Below are positions 9,241-17,732 of a stretch of DNA of 64,000 nt, one piece after another. The first letter of the stretch is position 1. Each line of letters begins with the position of its first letter. The notes under the pieces were generated by a model, which made no database searches, was not told the DNA's origin, and worked only from the letters and a program-made list of their open reading frames with translations. The translations under genes and the position numbers were made by a program. This DNA comes from Streptomyces violaceusniger Tu 4113 (GTDB taxonomy: Bacteria > Actinomycetota > Actinomycetes > Streptomycetales > Streptomycetaceae), in NCBI RefSeq assembly GCF_000147815.2, contig NC_015957.1, forward strand, positions 5,146,001 to 5,210,000, in the 5' to 3' direction.

Positions 9241-10004
9241 TGACCACGAATACGCCTGCAACCGGTGTCCGTACGCTCGACCAGGACGCATTCGACCGCC
9301 ACCTCAAGGAATTCTCCGAGAACGCCCCCATCCTTGAGTACTCGCAGCAGTTCCGCCGGGAAGGTTACGTCAAGCTCGCCGGTCTGGTGTCGACGGACCT
9401 GTTCGCCGAGGTCACCAGTGAAGTCAACCGCCTGCTGGACCAGCACGCCCAACGTATCGACATCGAACTCAAAGAGACCGGGAATTCGCCGCGCAAGATG
9501 CACACGGTCAGCGCGTCCGACATCGCCCGCGACTCCCAGCTCATTTCCGCGATTTACGACTCCGCGAGCATCCGCGATGTGCTGGGCCAGATCGCCCAGG
9601 CGGACGTACTGCTGTGCCCGTGGGAGGGCGAGAAGTACGTCATCATCCGTCAGGACCAGCCGGGCGACACCCATGGATGGCACTGGGGAGATTTCAGCTA
9701 CACACTGATCTGGATCATCCAGGCGCCCGGCCCCGAGGTGGGCGGGATGCTGCAGTGCGTGCCGCACACCAACTGGGACAAGCAGAACCCGCGGGTGCAC
9801 GAGTACCTCCAGAACCACCCGATCCGCACCTACGCCAACGCCACCGGCGACCTGTACTTCCTGCGTTCGGACACCACACTCCACCGGACGATCCCGCTCA
9901 ACAAGCCGGCCACCCGCATCATCCTCAACACGTGCTGGGCCAGCGCCGCCGACGCCGATCGTCCGACGACACACGAAACCATGAACGCGATGTTCTCCTC
10001 CTGA
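9241..10004 (+). CDS. BesD/HalD-like Fe(II)/2-oxoglutarate amino-acid halogenase
   Basis: The protein has 254 residues from ATG 9241, chosen because GGGAGA lies 6 bases upstream; an in-frame start at 9165 lacks a ribosome site. The iron ligands read H148-W149-G150 ('THGWHWGDFSY') and H215 ('TTLHRTIPL'), with R226 placed to bind 2-oxoglutarate. Gly in place of the usual Asp of HxD opens a coordination site for chloride, which is the mark of radical halogenases. The 67-residue spacing between the two His equals that of BesD (H137/H204), which chlorinates free lysine at C4. The gene heads an operon and sits 24 bases before a BesC-like gene, the same pairing as in the bes and hal loci. Free L-lysine or a similar amino acid is the expected substrate, but the regiochemistry is inferred. 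Confidence 0.85.
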
Positions 10005-10028
10005 CCGTCACACGAGGGGGGATACTCC

Positions 10029-11081
10029 TTGAGCACCACTCCTGAACTACACAGCGGAACAGACCTCCGGGAACTGGTCATTTCCCTGCTGGCCGGGGAC
10101 GAGGACGCGGCCACGGTCAACGCCCGGGCAACCGACATGGTCTACCGAGCCGAAATCCGCACTGTCGCCGAGAATTTGGCTCATGCGGCTTTCATTCGCG
10201 GCGACCGCGCAGCGCTGCACACCGCGCACTGGGTGCTGGGCGACATCTACGACCGGTGTTTCAGTCTGCCTCCCATCGATCAGGTCGACTCCCTGCTGAC
10301 TGAGATCCTGGACGACATCCGCAGCGTCCTGGAAAACGCCATGATGGCGGATCTCCGTGGAAAGATGGACCAGAGCGCACTGGCCTCCGTGCCCCAGGAC
10401 CCGGAAACCTTTCTGCCCTGGTACCGGAACTTCATCAGTAGTCACAACGCAAGCAATCATCCATTCTACCGAGACTTCCTGGAAGACCGGGCCTCAGCGG
10501 AGGACATCAGGTTCTACCTGGCTCAGGAGACGTCGCTGGACCCACGCTTCGACGACATCTTGTCGTTCCTGACTGTGGGCACCAACGGCTCGGAGAAGAT
10601 GGAACTCGTCAGCAACCTGTGGGACGAGATGGGGAACGGGAACTCGGCCGACGTGCATACGGCGGTATTTGCGAAAACGCTCACGGACGCCGGCGTGTCG
10701 AAGGAGTTCATCGACAGCAACATCATGCTGGAGTCGCTGGTCTGCGGAAATGTCTCCGCAGCCTTGGCGCTCTCAAGGCGGCACTGCTACAAGGCATTCG
10801 GATATTTCGGTGTCACCGAGTATCTGACACCCCGCCGATTCCGGTCCTACATCGTGGGCTGCAAACGGCTGGGAATGCCGAAATCAGCCTATATCTACCA
10901 CGACCAGCACATCCAGATCGACGCGCGCCACGGGCCGTCCTGGTTCAAGAACATCTTGCTCCCGTCGATTGCCCGCGAACCGCGCTGCGCCTCCGAGATC
11001 GTACTGGGCACCGTCATGCGCCTGGAGACCTCCACCGGGTATCTCGATGCGCTGCAGGCGAAACTCGAGTTGGCCAGATGA
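10029..11081 (+). CDS. BesC-like haem-oxygenase-fold diiron oxidase/lyase
   Basis: A 350-residue, almost all-helical protein of the iron-containing HDO family. Candidate metal ligands are E167 ('YLAQETSLD'), E200 and H210 ('LWDEMGNGNSADVH'), E264, H294, D298 and H301 ('YHDQHIQIDARHG'). BesC in the beta-ethynylserine pathway cleaves 4-chlorolysine to 4-chloroallylglycine, formaldehyde and ammonia. The position directly after a BesD-like halogenase makes the same reaction likely here. I chose TTG 10029 because a GAGGGGG ribosome site lies about 8 bases upstream and no in-frame ATG occurs before residue 37. It could act on another chlorinated or unhalogenated amino acid. Confidence 0.8.
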   Translation: MSTTPELHSGTDLRELVISLLAGDEDAATVNARATDMVYRAEIRTVAENLAHAAFIRGDRAALHTAHWVLGDIYDRCFSLPPIDQVDSLLTEILDDIRSVLENAMMADLRGKMDQSALASVPQDPETFLPWYRNFISSHNASNHPFYRDFLEDRASAEDIRFYLAQETSLDPRFDDILSFLTVGTNGSEKMELVSNLWDEMGNGNSADVHTAVFAKTLTDAGVSKEFIDSNIMLESLVCGNVSAALALSRRHCYKAFGYFGVTEYLTPRRFRSYIVGCKRLGMPKSAYIYHDQHIQIDARHGPSWFKNILLPSIAREPRCASEIVLGTVMRLETSTGYLDALQAKLELAR

Positions 11082-11109
11082 GCCTGCCGAACCGACAGGA
11101 CCTGAGCGA

Positions 11110-12624
11110 ATGCGGCTAGCCATCATCGGTGGCGGTGCATCCGCGGTGACGCTGATGGATGCCCTCGCGCGCAGCACGCCGGGGGAAAAGATCACGGTCA
11201 GCATCTTCGAACCCCGGGCCGTGCTCGGCCCCGGCCGGCCCTACCAGGAGGACGCGGACAGCGCCCTGATCAACAGACCCGCCGACTCGATGTCCGTCAG
11301 GCACACCGATCCGCTGGATTTTCGGAACTGGCTGCGGGAGGCGGGCCGCAGCGGCGAATTTCCGTCGGCCGACCCGGAAGCGCGGTTCCAGCCGAGACGG
11401 CTGTTCGGCATCTACCTGCGCCGACGCCTCGCGGCGGCCGCTGCCAAACTGGTCGTCGGCGGGGGGGCGGTGGAGATGTGCACCGCCACCGTCGAGGATG
11501 TGTACTCCGCCGCTGGCAGACTGGTCACCCTCGCCTCGACGGGCGTGGCGGAAGCGCACGACCATGTCGTGCTGTGTCTGGGCACGCCCCGGCCGGCCGA
11601 CATCTACGGATTGACGGGTCGGCCCGGCTTCGTCGCCGATCCCTACCCATTGTCCGAACCGCTGCCCGCCGGGGAGCCGGTGACCGTGCTGGGCAGCAAT
11701 CTGTCCGCGGTGGACATCGCGGTTGCCCTGCTGCGCCGTGGGCACACCGCACCGATCCGACTGATCTCCCGCAACGGCTTGCTGCCCAGTGTGCGCTGCC
11801 AGCCGGCTGCCATTGACCCGGCGGAGGCCGGGCAGCTGGCCGAAGCGGTGCAACTCACGCCCCCGGCGTCGCTCTGGACGACCGTCCGGAGGCTGCTGCA
11901 CGGGCGGCTGGTCGCGCACGGGGGATCGGCCCATGAAATGGCCCTGGACCTGGCGGCGGGTGAGCCGGCCGCGGGCCGGCTCGCCCGCCAGCTCGGGCGG
12001 ACGGACGCTGCGGACTGCTGGCGAGCGGTGCTGCTGCCTCTGCTGGATCCGGTTGGTGAACTGTTCTGGCAGCGACTTCCGTTGCGTATGAGGGAGTCGT
12101 TCCTGCGCCGCCACAACACCTCGATCGCCACTGTGCTGAACCCGATGCCACCGGCGACAGCGGCCCTGCTGCTGGAGGCGCTGCGCACCGGCGCCCTGGA
12201 AGTGCACTCGGGGATCACTGCAGTCAACGCTTCGCCGGGCGGCGGTTTCATGGTGACGGCAGCCGGGAAGAACCATCGCGCCGGTGTGCTGCTGAACGCC
12301 GCCCGGGCCACGCCTTACGACCCCGTGGAGCCGGCTGGGCGGCTGCTCGGCCGACTGGCCGCCAGGGGGTTGGCTCGTCCGCATCCATGCGGTGGCGTGT
12401 ACGTCGACTTCACCACGAACCGGGTCCTGGGGCCGGCCTCCGGCCTGTACGCTCTCGGCCACCCGGCCGCAGGTGACATCTATTACGCCAACGCCGGCTC
12501 ACTTCTGGGCATCAGCGCACGGGCCGAACGCATCGTGGCCCGGATCCGGCGCGGCTCGACCACTGGCACCACCACATTGGCCACGTCTTCAACGCTGACG
12601 ATCGGGGGACGGCTCGATGGCTGA
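11110..12624 (+). CDS. FAD/NAD(P)-binding oxidoreductase (COG4529-like)
   Basis: A 504-residue flavoprotein starting 'MRLAIIGGGASAVTLMDAL' (GxGxxA dinucleotide-binding loop). A second Rossmann segment, 'PVTVLGSNLSAVDIAVALL', lies near residue 198, and the C-terminal 'GLYALGHPAAGDIYY' resembles the FAD-contacting end of this family. It belongs to the NAD_binding_9 class, which contains N-oxygenases and many uncharacterised monooxygenases. The longer upstream ORF (from 10969) overlaps the BesC-like gene and is not used. It lies 28 bases after that gene and overlaps the next by 8 bases. The reaction is unknown; oxidation of the chlorinated amino acid or reduction of flavin for a partner are both possible. 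Confidence 0.68.
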   Translation: MRLAIIGGGASAVTLMDALARSTPGEKITVSIFEPRAVLGPGRPYQEDADSALINRPADSMSVRHTDPLDFRNWLREAGRSGEFPSADPEARFQPRRLFGIYLRRRLAAAAAKLVVGGGAVEMCTATVEDVYSAAGRLVTLASTGVAEAHDHVVLCLGTPRPADIYGLTGRPGFVADPYPLSEPLPAGEPVTVLGSNLSAVDIAVALLRRGHTAPIRLISRNGLLPSVRCQPAAIDPAEAGQLAEAVQLTPPASLWTTVRRLLHGRLVAHGGSAHEMALDLAAGEPAAGRLARQLGRTDAADCWRAVLLPLLDPVGELFWQRLPLRMRESFLRRHNTSIATVLNPMPPATAALLLEALRTGALEVHSGITAVNASPGGGFMVTAAGKNHRAGVLLNAARATPYDPVEPAGRLLGRLAARGLARPHPCGGVYVDFTTNRVLGPASGLYALGHPAAGDIYYANAGSLLGISARAERIVARIRRGSTTGTTTLATSSTLTIGGRLDG

Positions 12625-13810
12625 GTCCTGGTACACCATGCGTGACGAGGTATTCGCCGATGGACTGCGCGGCCGGGTGCCCAGGCTCCCTGCTGATCCG
12701 GCCCGGCTGGAGGAGGTGGCAAGGCAGCACTTGCCCGCCGGCCTGTGGTCGTTCGTCGCAGGTGGCGCGGGAGGCGGGCGCACTCTGGCAGCCAACCGGG
12801 CCGCCTTCGACAAGTGGGAACTCACCCCGCGCATGATGCATGCGGCTCAGCCACTGACGCTGCGCACCGAACTGCTGGGGACCAGCATGGCGGCACCGGT
12901 TCTGCTGGCTCCGATCGGCCTGGCCGGCCTGGCCCACCCCGATGGCGAGGCCGCCGCCGCAAGGGTGGCCCGGGAACTGGGACTGACCATGACTCTGTCC
13001 AACTCCTCCTCGCTGTCGTTGGAGGAGGTGGCGGGCGCCGCACCCGGAGCGGGACTGTGGTTCCAGCTGCATCCGCCGAAGGACGATGAGCTGGGCGCAT
13101 CGATCGTCCGGCGGGCGGAGAAGGCGGGCTACCAGGCCATTGTGGTCACCGTCGACTCCTGGGCCCGGGGCTGGCGGCCTGCCGACCTCGACCACGGGTA
13201 CGACCCGTTCCTGCGCGGGCACGGCATGGGAACGTTCCTGGCCGATCCGCTGTTCAGACGGTCGCTGCCCGCGGACTTGGCGGTCGGCAGCGAGCTGTGG
13301 CTCGCGGCCGCCGCGGCCCGGTGGCGTGCGGTCTTCGGCCACTCCGGCCTGTCCTACGAGTACTTCGACAAGCTGCGCGAGGCCACCGACCTGCCGGTCC
13401 TCATCAAGGGTGTCCTGCATCCGGACGACGCGGAGCAGGCCATCGCGCACGGCGTGTCAGGTGTTGTGGTCTCCAACCACGGTGGCCGGCAACTGGATCG
13501 CTCGAAGGCTGCACTCGACGCCCTGCCCGCCGTCGCCCGGCAGGTGGCCGGCCGGGTCCCCGTGCTGTTCGACTCCGGGACGCGCAGCGGTGCGGACGTC
13601 GCCATCGCGCTGGGTCTGGGTGCCGACGCGGTGCTGCTGGGCCGGCCGTGGCTGTACGGGCTGGCCATCGACGGTGCCGACGGAGTGCGGCACGTACTGC
13701 GCTGCGTACTGGCCGAACTGGAACTCACCATGCTGATGTCCGGCGCCGCGACGGTCGAGGATCTGCGGCACATGGTGTCCCCGGCCCCTGGCCGGGCGGA
13801 TGAGCGTTGA
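12617..13810 (+). CDS. FMN-dependent alpha-hydroxyacid oxidase/dehydrogenase
   Basis: The 397-residue TIM-barrel protein belongs to the glycolate oxidase/lactate monooxygenase family. It has the FMN-binding Lys ('LPVLIKGVL', K264), the catalytic base H288 in 'VVVSNHGGRQLD', 'VLFDSGTRSGADVAIAL' and 'ADAVLLGRPWLYGLA'. It should oxidise a 2-hydroxy acid to a 2-keto acid with reduction of FMN. It overlaps the preceding flavoprotein gene by 8 bases. In this operon it may act on a halogenated or deaminated intermediate. The family is certain; the substrate is not. Confidence 0.88.
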   Translation: MAESWYTMRDEVFADGLRGRVPRLPADPARLEEVARQHLPAGLWSFVAGGAGGGRTLAANRAAFDKWELTPRMMHAAQPLTLRTELLGTSMAAPVLLAPIGLAGLAHPDGEAAAARVARELGLTMTLSNSSSLSLEEVAGAAPGAGLWFQLHPPKDDELGASIVRRAEKAGYQAIVVTVDSWARGWRPADLDHGYDPFLRGHGMGTFLADPLFRRSLPADLAVGSELWLAAAAARWRAVFGHSGLSYEYFDKLREATDLPVLIKGVLHPDDAEQAIAHGVSGVVVSNHGGRQLDRSKAALDALPAVARQVAGRVPVLFDSGTRSGADVAIALGLGADAVLLGRPWLYGLAIDGADGVRHVLRCVLAELELTMLMSGAATVEDLRHMVSPAPGRADER

Positions 13811-13852
13811 GCCGGGTCTTCGATCAACCGAATGTGTGAAGGGGAGAACCAG

Positions 13853-15241
13853 ATGCGATCCCAGAGCAAGGTGCTTGTCATCGGTGGCGGACCCTCCGGC
13901 TCCACCGCGGCGACGTTCCTGGCACGCAACGGTGTTGACGTGACGCTTCTGGAGCGGGACACCTTTCCGCGCTACCACGTCGGCGAGTCGCTGTCGCTGT
14001 CGGTCGTGCGCATGATGGACCTGCTCGGCGTGTCCGAGAAGCTGGACAAATTCGGCTTCCGGCACAAGGACGGCTCCTACTACGAGTGGGGTAAGGAGAA
14101 GTGGGACCTGCCGTTTACTGATGTGCCCGGCGGAAAGCACAGCTGGCAGGTCACCAGGGCCGACTTCGACAAGATCCTTCTCGATCATGCCCGGGAAGAG
14201 GGAGTGGAGGCGTTCGAGGGTCACCGGGTCCGCGACATCCGGTTCTCCGGGGACCGGGCGGTGGCGGCGCGTTGGCACAACGACGACGGACGCGAAGGTG
14301 AGATCGGGTTCGACTACGTCATCGACGCCTCCGGCCGGACCGGCCTGCTCGCCAAGCGCCACTTCGACATGCGGCGGATGCACGACGTGTTCCGCAATGT
14401 CGGTGTCTGGACGTACTGGAAGGACGCCAAGGACATCCCCGAAGGCCCGGACGGCGCGGTGACGGTGTGCAGCGTTCCGGCAGGCTGGATCTGGGTGATC
14501 CCGTTGCACAACGGGATCACGAGCATCGGCCTGGTAACCGACAAGAAGCGGTTCAGCGAGCAGTGTTCTTCCCCCGCCGATGTGGAGGCGCTGTACGACC
14601 GGGCCGTGCACGCGCATCCGCTGGTGAGGCGGACCATCGCCGACGCCGAAAAGGTGTCGAAGATACGCACGGAGACCGACTACTCCTACGTGGCGGACCG
14701 GTTCAGCGGGCCGGGCCATCTGATCTCCGGGGACGCCGCATGCTTCCTGGACCCGTTGCTGTCCACCGGCGTGCACCTGGCGACGTTCAGCGCCATGCTG
14801 GCGGCCGCCTCGGTGTCCTCGATGGTGGATGGCACGGTGGCCGAGGAGCGGGCACTGAACTTCTACGACGTGGCCTACCGGTACTCCTACGAACGGCTGC
14901 TGGTGCTGGTCTCGGTTTTCTACGACAGCTACCGCGGCAAGGACGACTACTTCTACCGCGGACAGGCCATGACCCGCGCCGAGCAGCAGCGGCTGCACAT
15001 CCATGAGGCGTTCCTCAGCATCATCGCCGGCGTGGAGGACCTGTCCGACGCGACGACGGTCGACGCCTACCAAGTCATCGAAAAGAGCCTGCACGGCAGG
15101 GACCCCGGCACGACGCCGCCCACGCGCGTACACAGCCAGTCGCGGGAATGGACGATCATGCCCAACTCCCCGGCGAACGCCATCGAGGGGATGTACCTGG
15201 AGATGGAGCCCAGCGTGCGGTTGCGCGACACACAGCGTTGA
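13853..15241 (+). CDS. FAD-dependent halogenase (CmlS/PltA-type)
   Basis: The protein has 462 residues from ATG 13853, which has GGGGAGA 6 bases upstream; an upstream ATG at 13832 has no such site. It starts 'KVLVIGGGPSGSTAATFLAR' (GxGxxG FAD loop) and carries 'RYHVGESLSLSV'. The flavin-dependent halogenase signature WxWxIP is at residues 212-217 (WIWVIP), followed by 'GDAACFLDPLLSTGVHLA'. These enzymes form HOCl from FADH2, O2 and chloride and need a separate flavin reductase. The C-terminal part is of the type in halogenases that act on phenolic, pyrrolic or carrier-bound acyl groups rather than free tryptophan. The operon therefore has two mechanistically unrelated halogenases. It could instead be a WxWxIP-containing hydroxylase. 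Confidence 0.83.
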   Translation: MRSQSKVLVIGGGPSGSTAATFLARNGVDVTLLERDTFPRYHVGESLSLSVVRMMDLLGVSEKLDKFGFRHKDGSYYEWGKEKWDLPFTDVPGGKHSWQVTRADFDKILLDHAREEGVEAFEGHRVRDIRFSGDRAVAARWHNDDGREGEIGFDYVIDASGRTGLLAKRHFDMRRMHDVFRNVGVWTYWKDAKDIPEGPDGAVTVCSVPAGWIWVIPLHNGITSIGLVTDKKRFSEQCSSPADVEALYDRAVHAHPLVRRTIADAEKVSKIRTETDYSYVADRFSGPGHLISGDAACFLDPLLSTGVHLATFSAMLAAASVSSMVDGTVAEERALNFYDVAYRYSYERLLVLVSVFYDSYRGKDDYFYRGQAMTRAEQQRLHIHEAFLSIIAGVEDLSDATTVDAYQVIEKSLHGRDPGTTPPTRVHSQSREWTIMPNSPANAIEGMYLEMEPSVRLRDTQR

Positions 15242-15277
15242 CGGACCGGGAGACAACGGGCAGACAAGGAGAAGGCA

Positions 15278-16042
15278 GTGGCCAACATCGACCGTATCGC
15301 GGCGGAACTCATGGAATCAGCCGATGACGATTCCTATCCGGTGACCCCGCGCACCGTGCCGATCCGCTACCGGGAGCGCATCCGCTACGACCACGAGGCG
15401 GCACACGCCATTCTGGACGAGGGCCTCGTGGCACACATCGCGTTCAACAGGGAGGACTACCCGGTGGTGCTCCCCGCGGTGTACGCCAGGCGGGGCGAAA
15501 CCCTGTACTTCCACGGCTCGCGTGCGGGCCGGTTCGCCCAGCTCGGGGCGGAGAACGCACCGGTGTGCGTGACGGTCACCCTGCTGGACGGCCTGGTGTT
15601 CGCCCGGGCCTGGCTGATCCATTCGGCCGCCTACCGCAGTGTCATGGCACACGGCCGGCTGCGCCTGATCACCGATGACGAAGAGCGGATGCGTGCCCTG
15701 GCCACCTTGCTGGAGCACATCGCCACCGGCCGCAGCTCGGAAGCCAGGCCGCCGACGCGGCAGGAGTTCGCCAGCGTGGCCGTGGTCGCGCTGGATCTGG
15801 AGGAGGTGTCGACCAAGGTGCGCCGGGAGGAGCAGAGCAAGTACGAACCCGCGGACCTTCAGGGCGGCTGCTGGGCCGGGTACGTGCCGCTGCGCCAGGT
15901 CGCACTGGATCCCAGGTCCGCGCCGGACTTGCCGGACGACGTGGTGGTACCGCCCATCGTGGAGAAGTACAGCGGGCCCTTCCTGGTGCCGGAGGAGGCC
16001 ATGGCCGCCGTTCCCAGCCCGCCGACCAAGCCGGGCGCCTAG
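15278..16042 (+). CDS. Pyridoxamine-phosphate-oxidase-fold flavin-binding protein
   Basis: A 254-residue protein of the flavin-nucleotide-binding/PNPOx-like split-barrel family (COG3467, Nim-like). Typical parts are 'GLVAHIAFNREDYPVVLPAVYARRGETLYFHGS', 'VCVTVTLLDGLVFARA' and 'SAAYRSVMAHGRLRL'. The GTG start at 15278 follows AAGGAG. It may reduce or sequester flavin, and could conceivably supply FADH2 to the preceding halogenase, but it could also be an accessory reductase acting on a product. It lies 36 bases after the halogenase gene. Confidence 0.72.
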   Translation: MANIDRIAAELMESADDDSYPVTPRTVPIRYRERIRYDHEAAHAILDEGLVAHIAFNREDYPVVLPAVYARRGETLYFHGSRAGRFAQLGAENAPVCVTVTLLDGLVFARAWLIHSAAYRSVMAHGRLRLITDDEERMRALATLLEHIATGRSSEARPPTRQEFASVAVVALDLEEVSTKVRREEQSKYEPADLQGGCWAGYVPLRQVALDPRSAPDLPDDVVVPPIVEKYSGPFLVPEEAMAAVPSPPTKPGA

Positions 16043-16160
16043 GCGAGGGAGCTGCCGTCCGGTCCCACACGCAGCCTCGGGCGGCAGCCCTGATCGCACA
16101 GACACCGATCAGCCGCACACGGCACTCCCGAGCCCACCGAGACTTTACGGAGCACCTGCT

Positions 16161-17732
16161 ATGGCCGACTTGATCGCAGCCCTGCACCAGTCCGCGTCCG
16201 ACACCAGACTCATCGTCTACGACCGGGACGGCAACAAGCTGACCGGGCAGCGGGTGAAGCTCTCCCCGTCCGCTTCCCGGGACGGCACGCTCGAATACGA
16301 TCCCGTGGAAATCTGGCGGCACACCCAGGACGCGGTCGGCATGGCCCTGTCCGAACTGGACCGTCCCAGTTCCGCGCTGGCAGCCGTCGGTATCGCGGCC
16401 CAGCGCGAGACGACCGTGGTGTGGAACAAGCGCACCGGACAGCCCTACGCTCCGGCCATAGCCGGGCCGGACCGGCGCTCCGCCGGGCAGATGGCCGATC
16501 TGACGCGGGACGGCCAGACCGAACTGATCCACAAGAAGACCGGTCTGGTGCCGGACGCGCTGTTCTCCGCCGGCAAGCTGAGCTGGCTGCTGCGACACGT
16601 TGACGGCCTGCGCGCGGACGCGGAGCGGGGCGACGCCCTGTTCGGCACCATGGATTCCTGGCTGGTGTGGAACCTGACCGGACGGCACGTCACCGATGTG
16701 ACAAGCGCCAGCCGCACCATGCTGCTGAACCTGGACACCCAGGATTGGGACGACGAGCTGCTGGCCTTGCTCGGCATACCGCGAGCGATGCTGCCTGAGG
16801 TGGCGCCGTCCTCGACCCCGGACCGCTTCGGGAGCACATCGGGGTCCGGGTTGTTCGGCACGGAACTGCCCGTGTCCGGGGTGCTGGGTGAACACCAGGC
16901 AGCCCTCTTCGGCCAGCATTGCTTCCTTCCGGGTCAGGCCCGCTACGGCTTCGAGGGCAGCAGTGCGCTGCTGGTCAACACCGGGACCGCGCGGGCGGAT
17001 ACCGACTCCAGGGTGCTCGGTACCATCGCCTACCGGCTGGCCGATGAACCGGCGGTGTATGCGCTGGAGGGTTTCGTCCCCTACACCGGCGCCACGGTGC
17101 AGTGGCTGGTGGACGGACTGGGCATCATCCGGGGCGTCGGGGAGATCGAGGCAATGTCCCGGCGGGCCGATGACCCGGAAGGGCTCTACTTCGTACCCGC
17201 GTTCACCGGGCTCGCGCTGCCCCGGCCCGAACGCGGCGCCCGTGGGGCCATCCTCGGCATGGACACCCACCACAACCAGAACCATGTGGCCCGAGCTACT
17301 CTCCAGGCCCTCGCCTACCAGCTCCGTGACCTGATCGAGACCATGCAGGAAGGGACGGGGTACGCCCCGGCCCAGCTGCGGGTCGACGGCAACGGCGCTT
17401 GGTTTGATATGTGCATGCAAATACACGCGGACATCCTCGGCATCCAGCTCCGCCGCCCGGCGGACGTCGCCGACACCGCTGCCCTCGGCGCGGCCCACGC
17501 CGCTGGCCTGGCCGTCGGCGTGTGGGCGGACCTCGCCGAGGTGGCCGGCACCCGCCAGGAGAACCACCGCTGGTCTGCGCAGTGGATGCCCGAGGACCGG
17601 GAACGCGGTTACGCCGGCTGGCGGTCGGCCCTTGAGCGCACCGTGGGCTGGGTCGACGAGGCCACCCTGCCGCAGGGAGACTGGCTGGCCACGCTGACCG
17701 CGGCTGAGTGGCGCGCCGACGGATCACGGTGA
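16161..17732 (+). CDS. Glycerol-kinase-like FGGY protein with altered active site (copy 1)
   Basis: The 523-residue protein aligns along its whole length with GlpK ('RETTVVWNKRTGQPY', 'HVTDVTSASRTMLLNLDTQDWDDELL', 'GLYFVPAFTGLALP', 'AALGAAHAAGLAVGVW'). Catalytic residues differ from E. coli GlpK as I align them: D10 is H9, W103 is Gly, Y135 is Leu, D245 (catalytic base) is E244, and the ATP-site VDGG is VDGN. R82 and E83 of the glycerol site remain. It is therefore either a kinase with a changed substrate and Glu base, or a pseudokinase. ATG 16161 follows ACGGAG; the long upstream ORF extension is out of context. The gene overlaps the antiporter gene by 4 bases. A related second copy lies at 22.3 kb. 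Confidence 0.78.
   Translation: MADLIAALHQSASDTRLIVYDRDGNKLTGQRVKLSPSASRDGTLEYDPVEIWRHTQDAVGMALSELDRPSSALAAVGIAAQRETTVVWNKRTGQPYAPAIAGPDRRSAGQMADLTRDGQTELIHKKTGLVPDALFSAGKLSWLLRHVDGLRADAERGDALFGTMDSWLVWNLTGRHVTDVTSASRTMLLNLDTQDWDDELLALLGIPRAMLPEVAPSSTPDRFGSTSGSGLFGTELPVSGVLGEHQAALFGQHCFLPGQARYGFEGSSALLVNTGTARADTDSRVLGTIAYRLADEPAVYALEGFVPYTGATVQWLVDGLGIIRGVGEIEAMSRRADDPEGLYFVPAFTGLALPRPERGARGAILGMDTHHNQNHVARATLQALAYQLRDLIETMQEGTGYAPAQLRVDGNGAWFDMCMQIHADILGIQLRRPADVADTAALGAAHAAGLAVGVWADLAEVAGTRQENHRWSAQWMPEDRERGYAGWRSALERTVGWVDEATLPQGDWLATLTAAEWRADGSR

Noticed and set aside
15675..16160. Extension of the first kinase-like gene upstream of 16161
   Set aside because: It overlaps the PNPOx-like gene in another frame; the ATG at 16161 has a ribosome site and aligns with copy 2.
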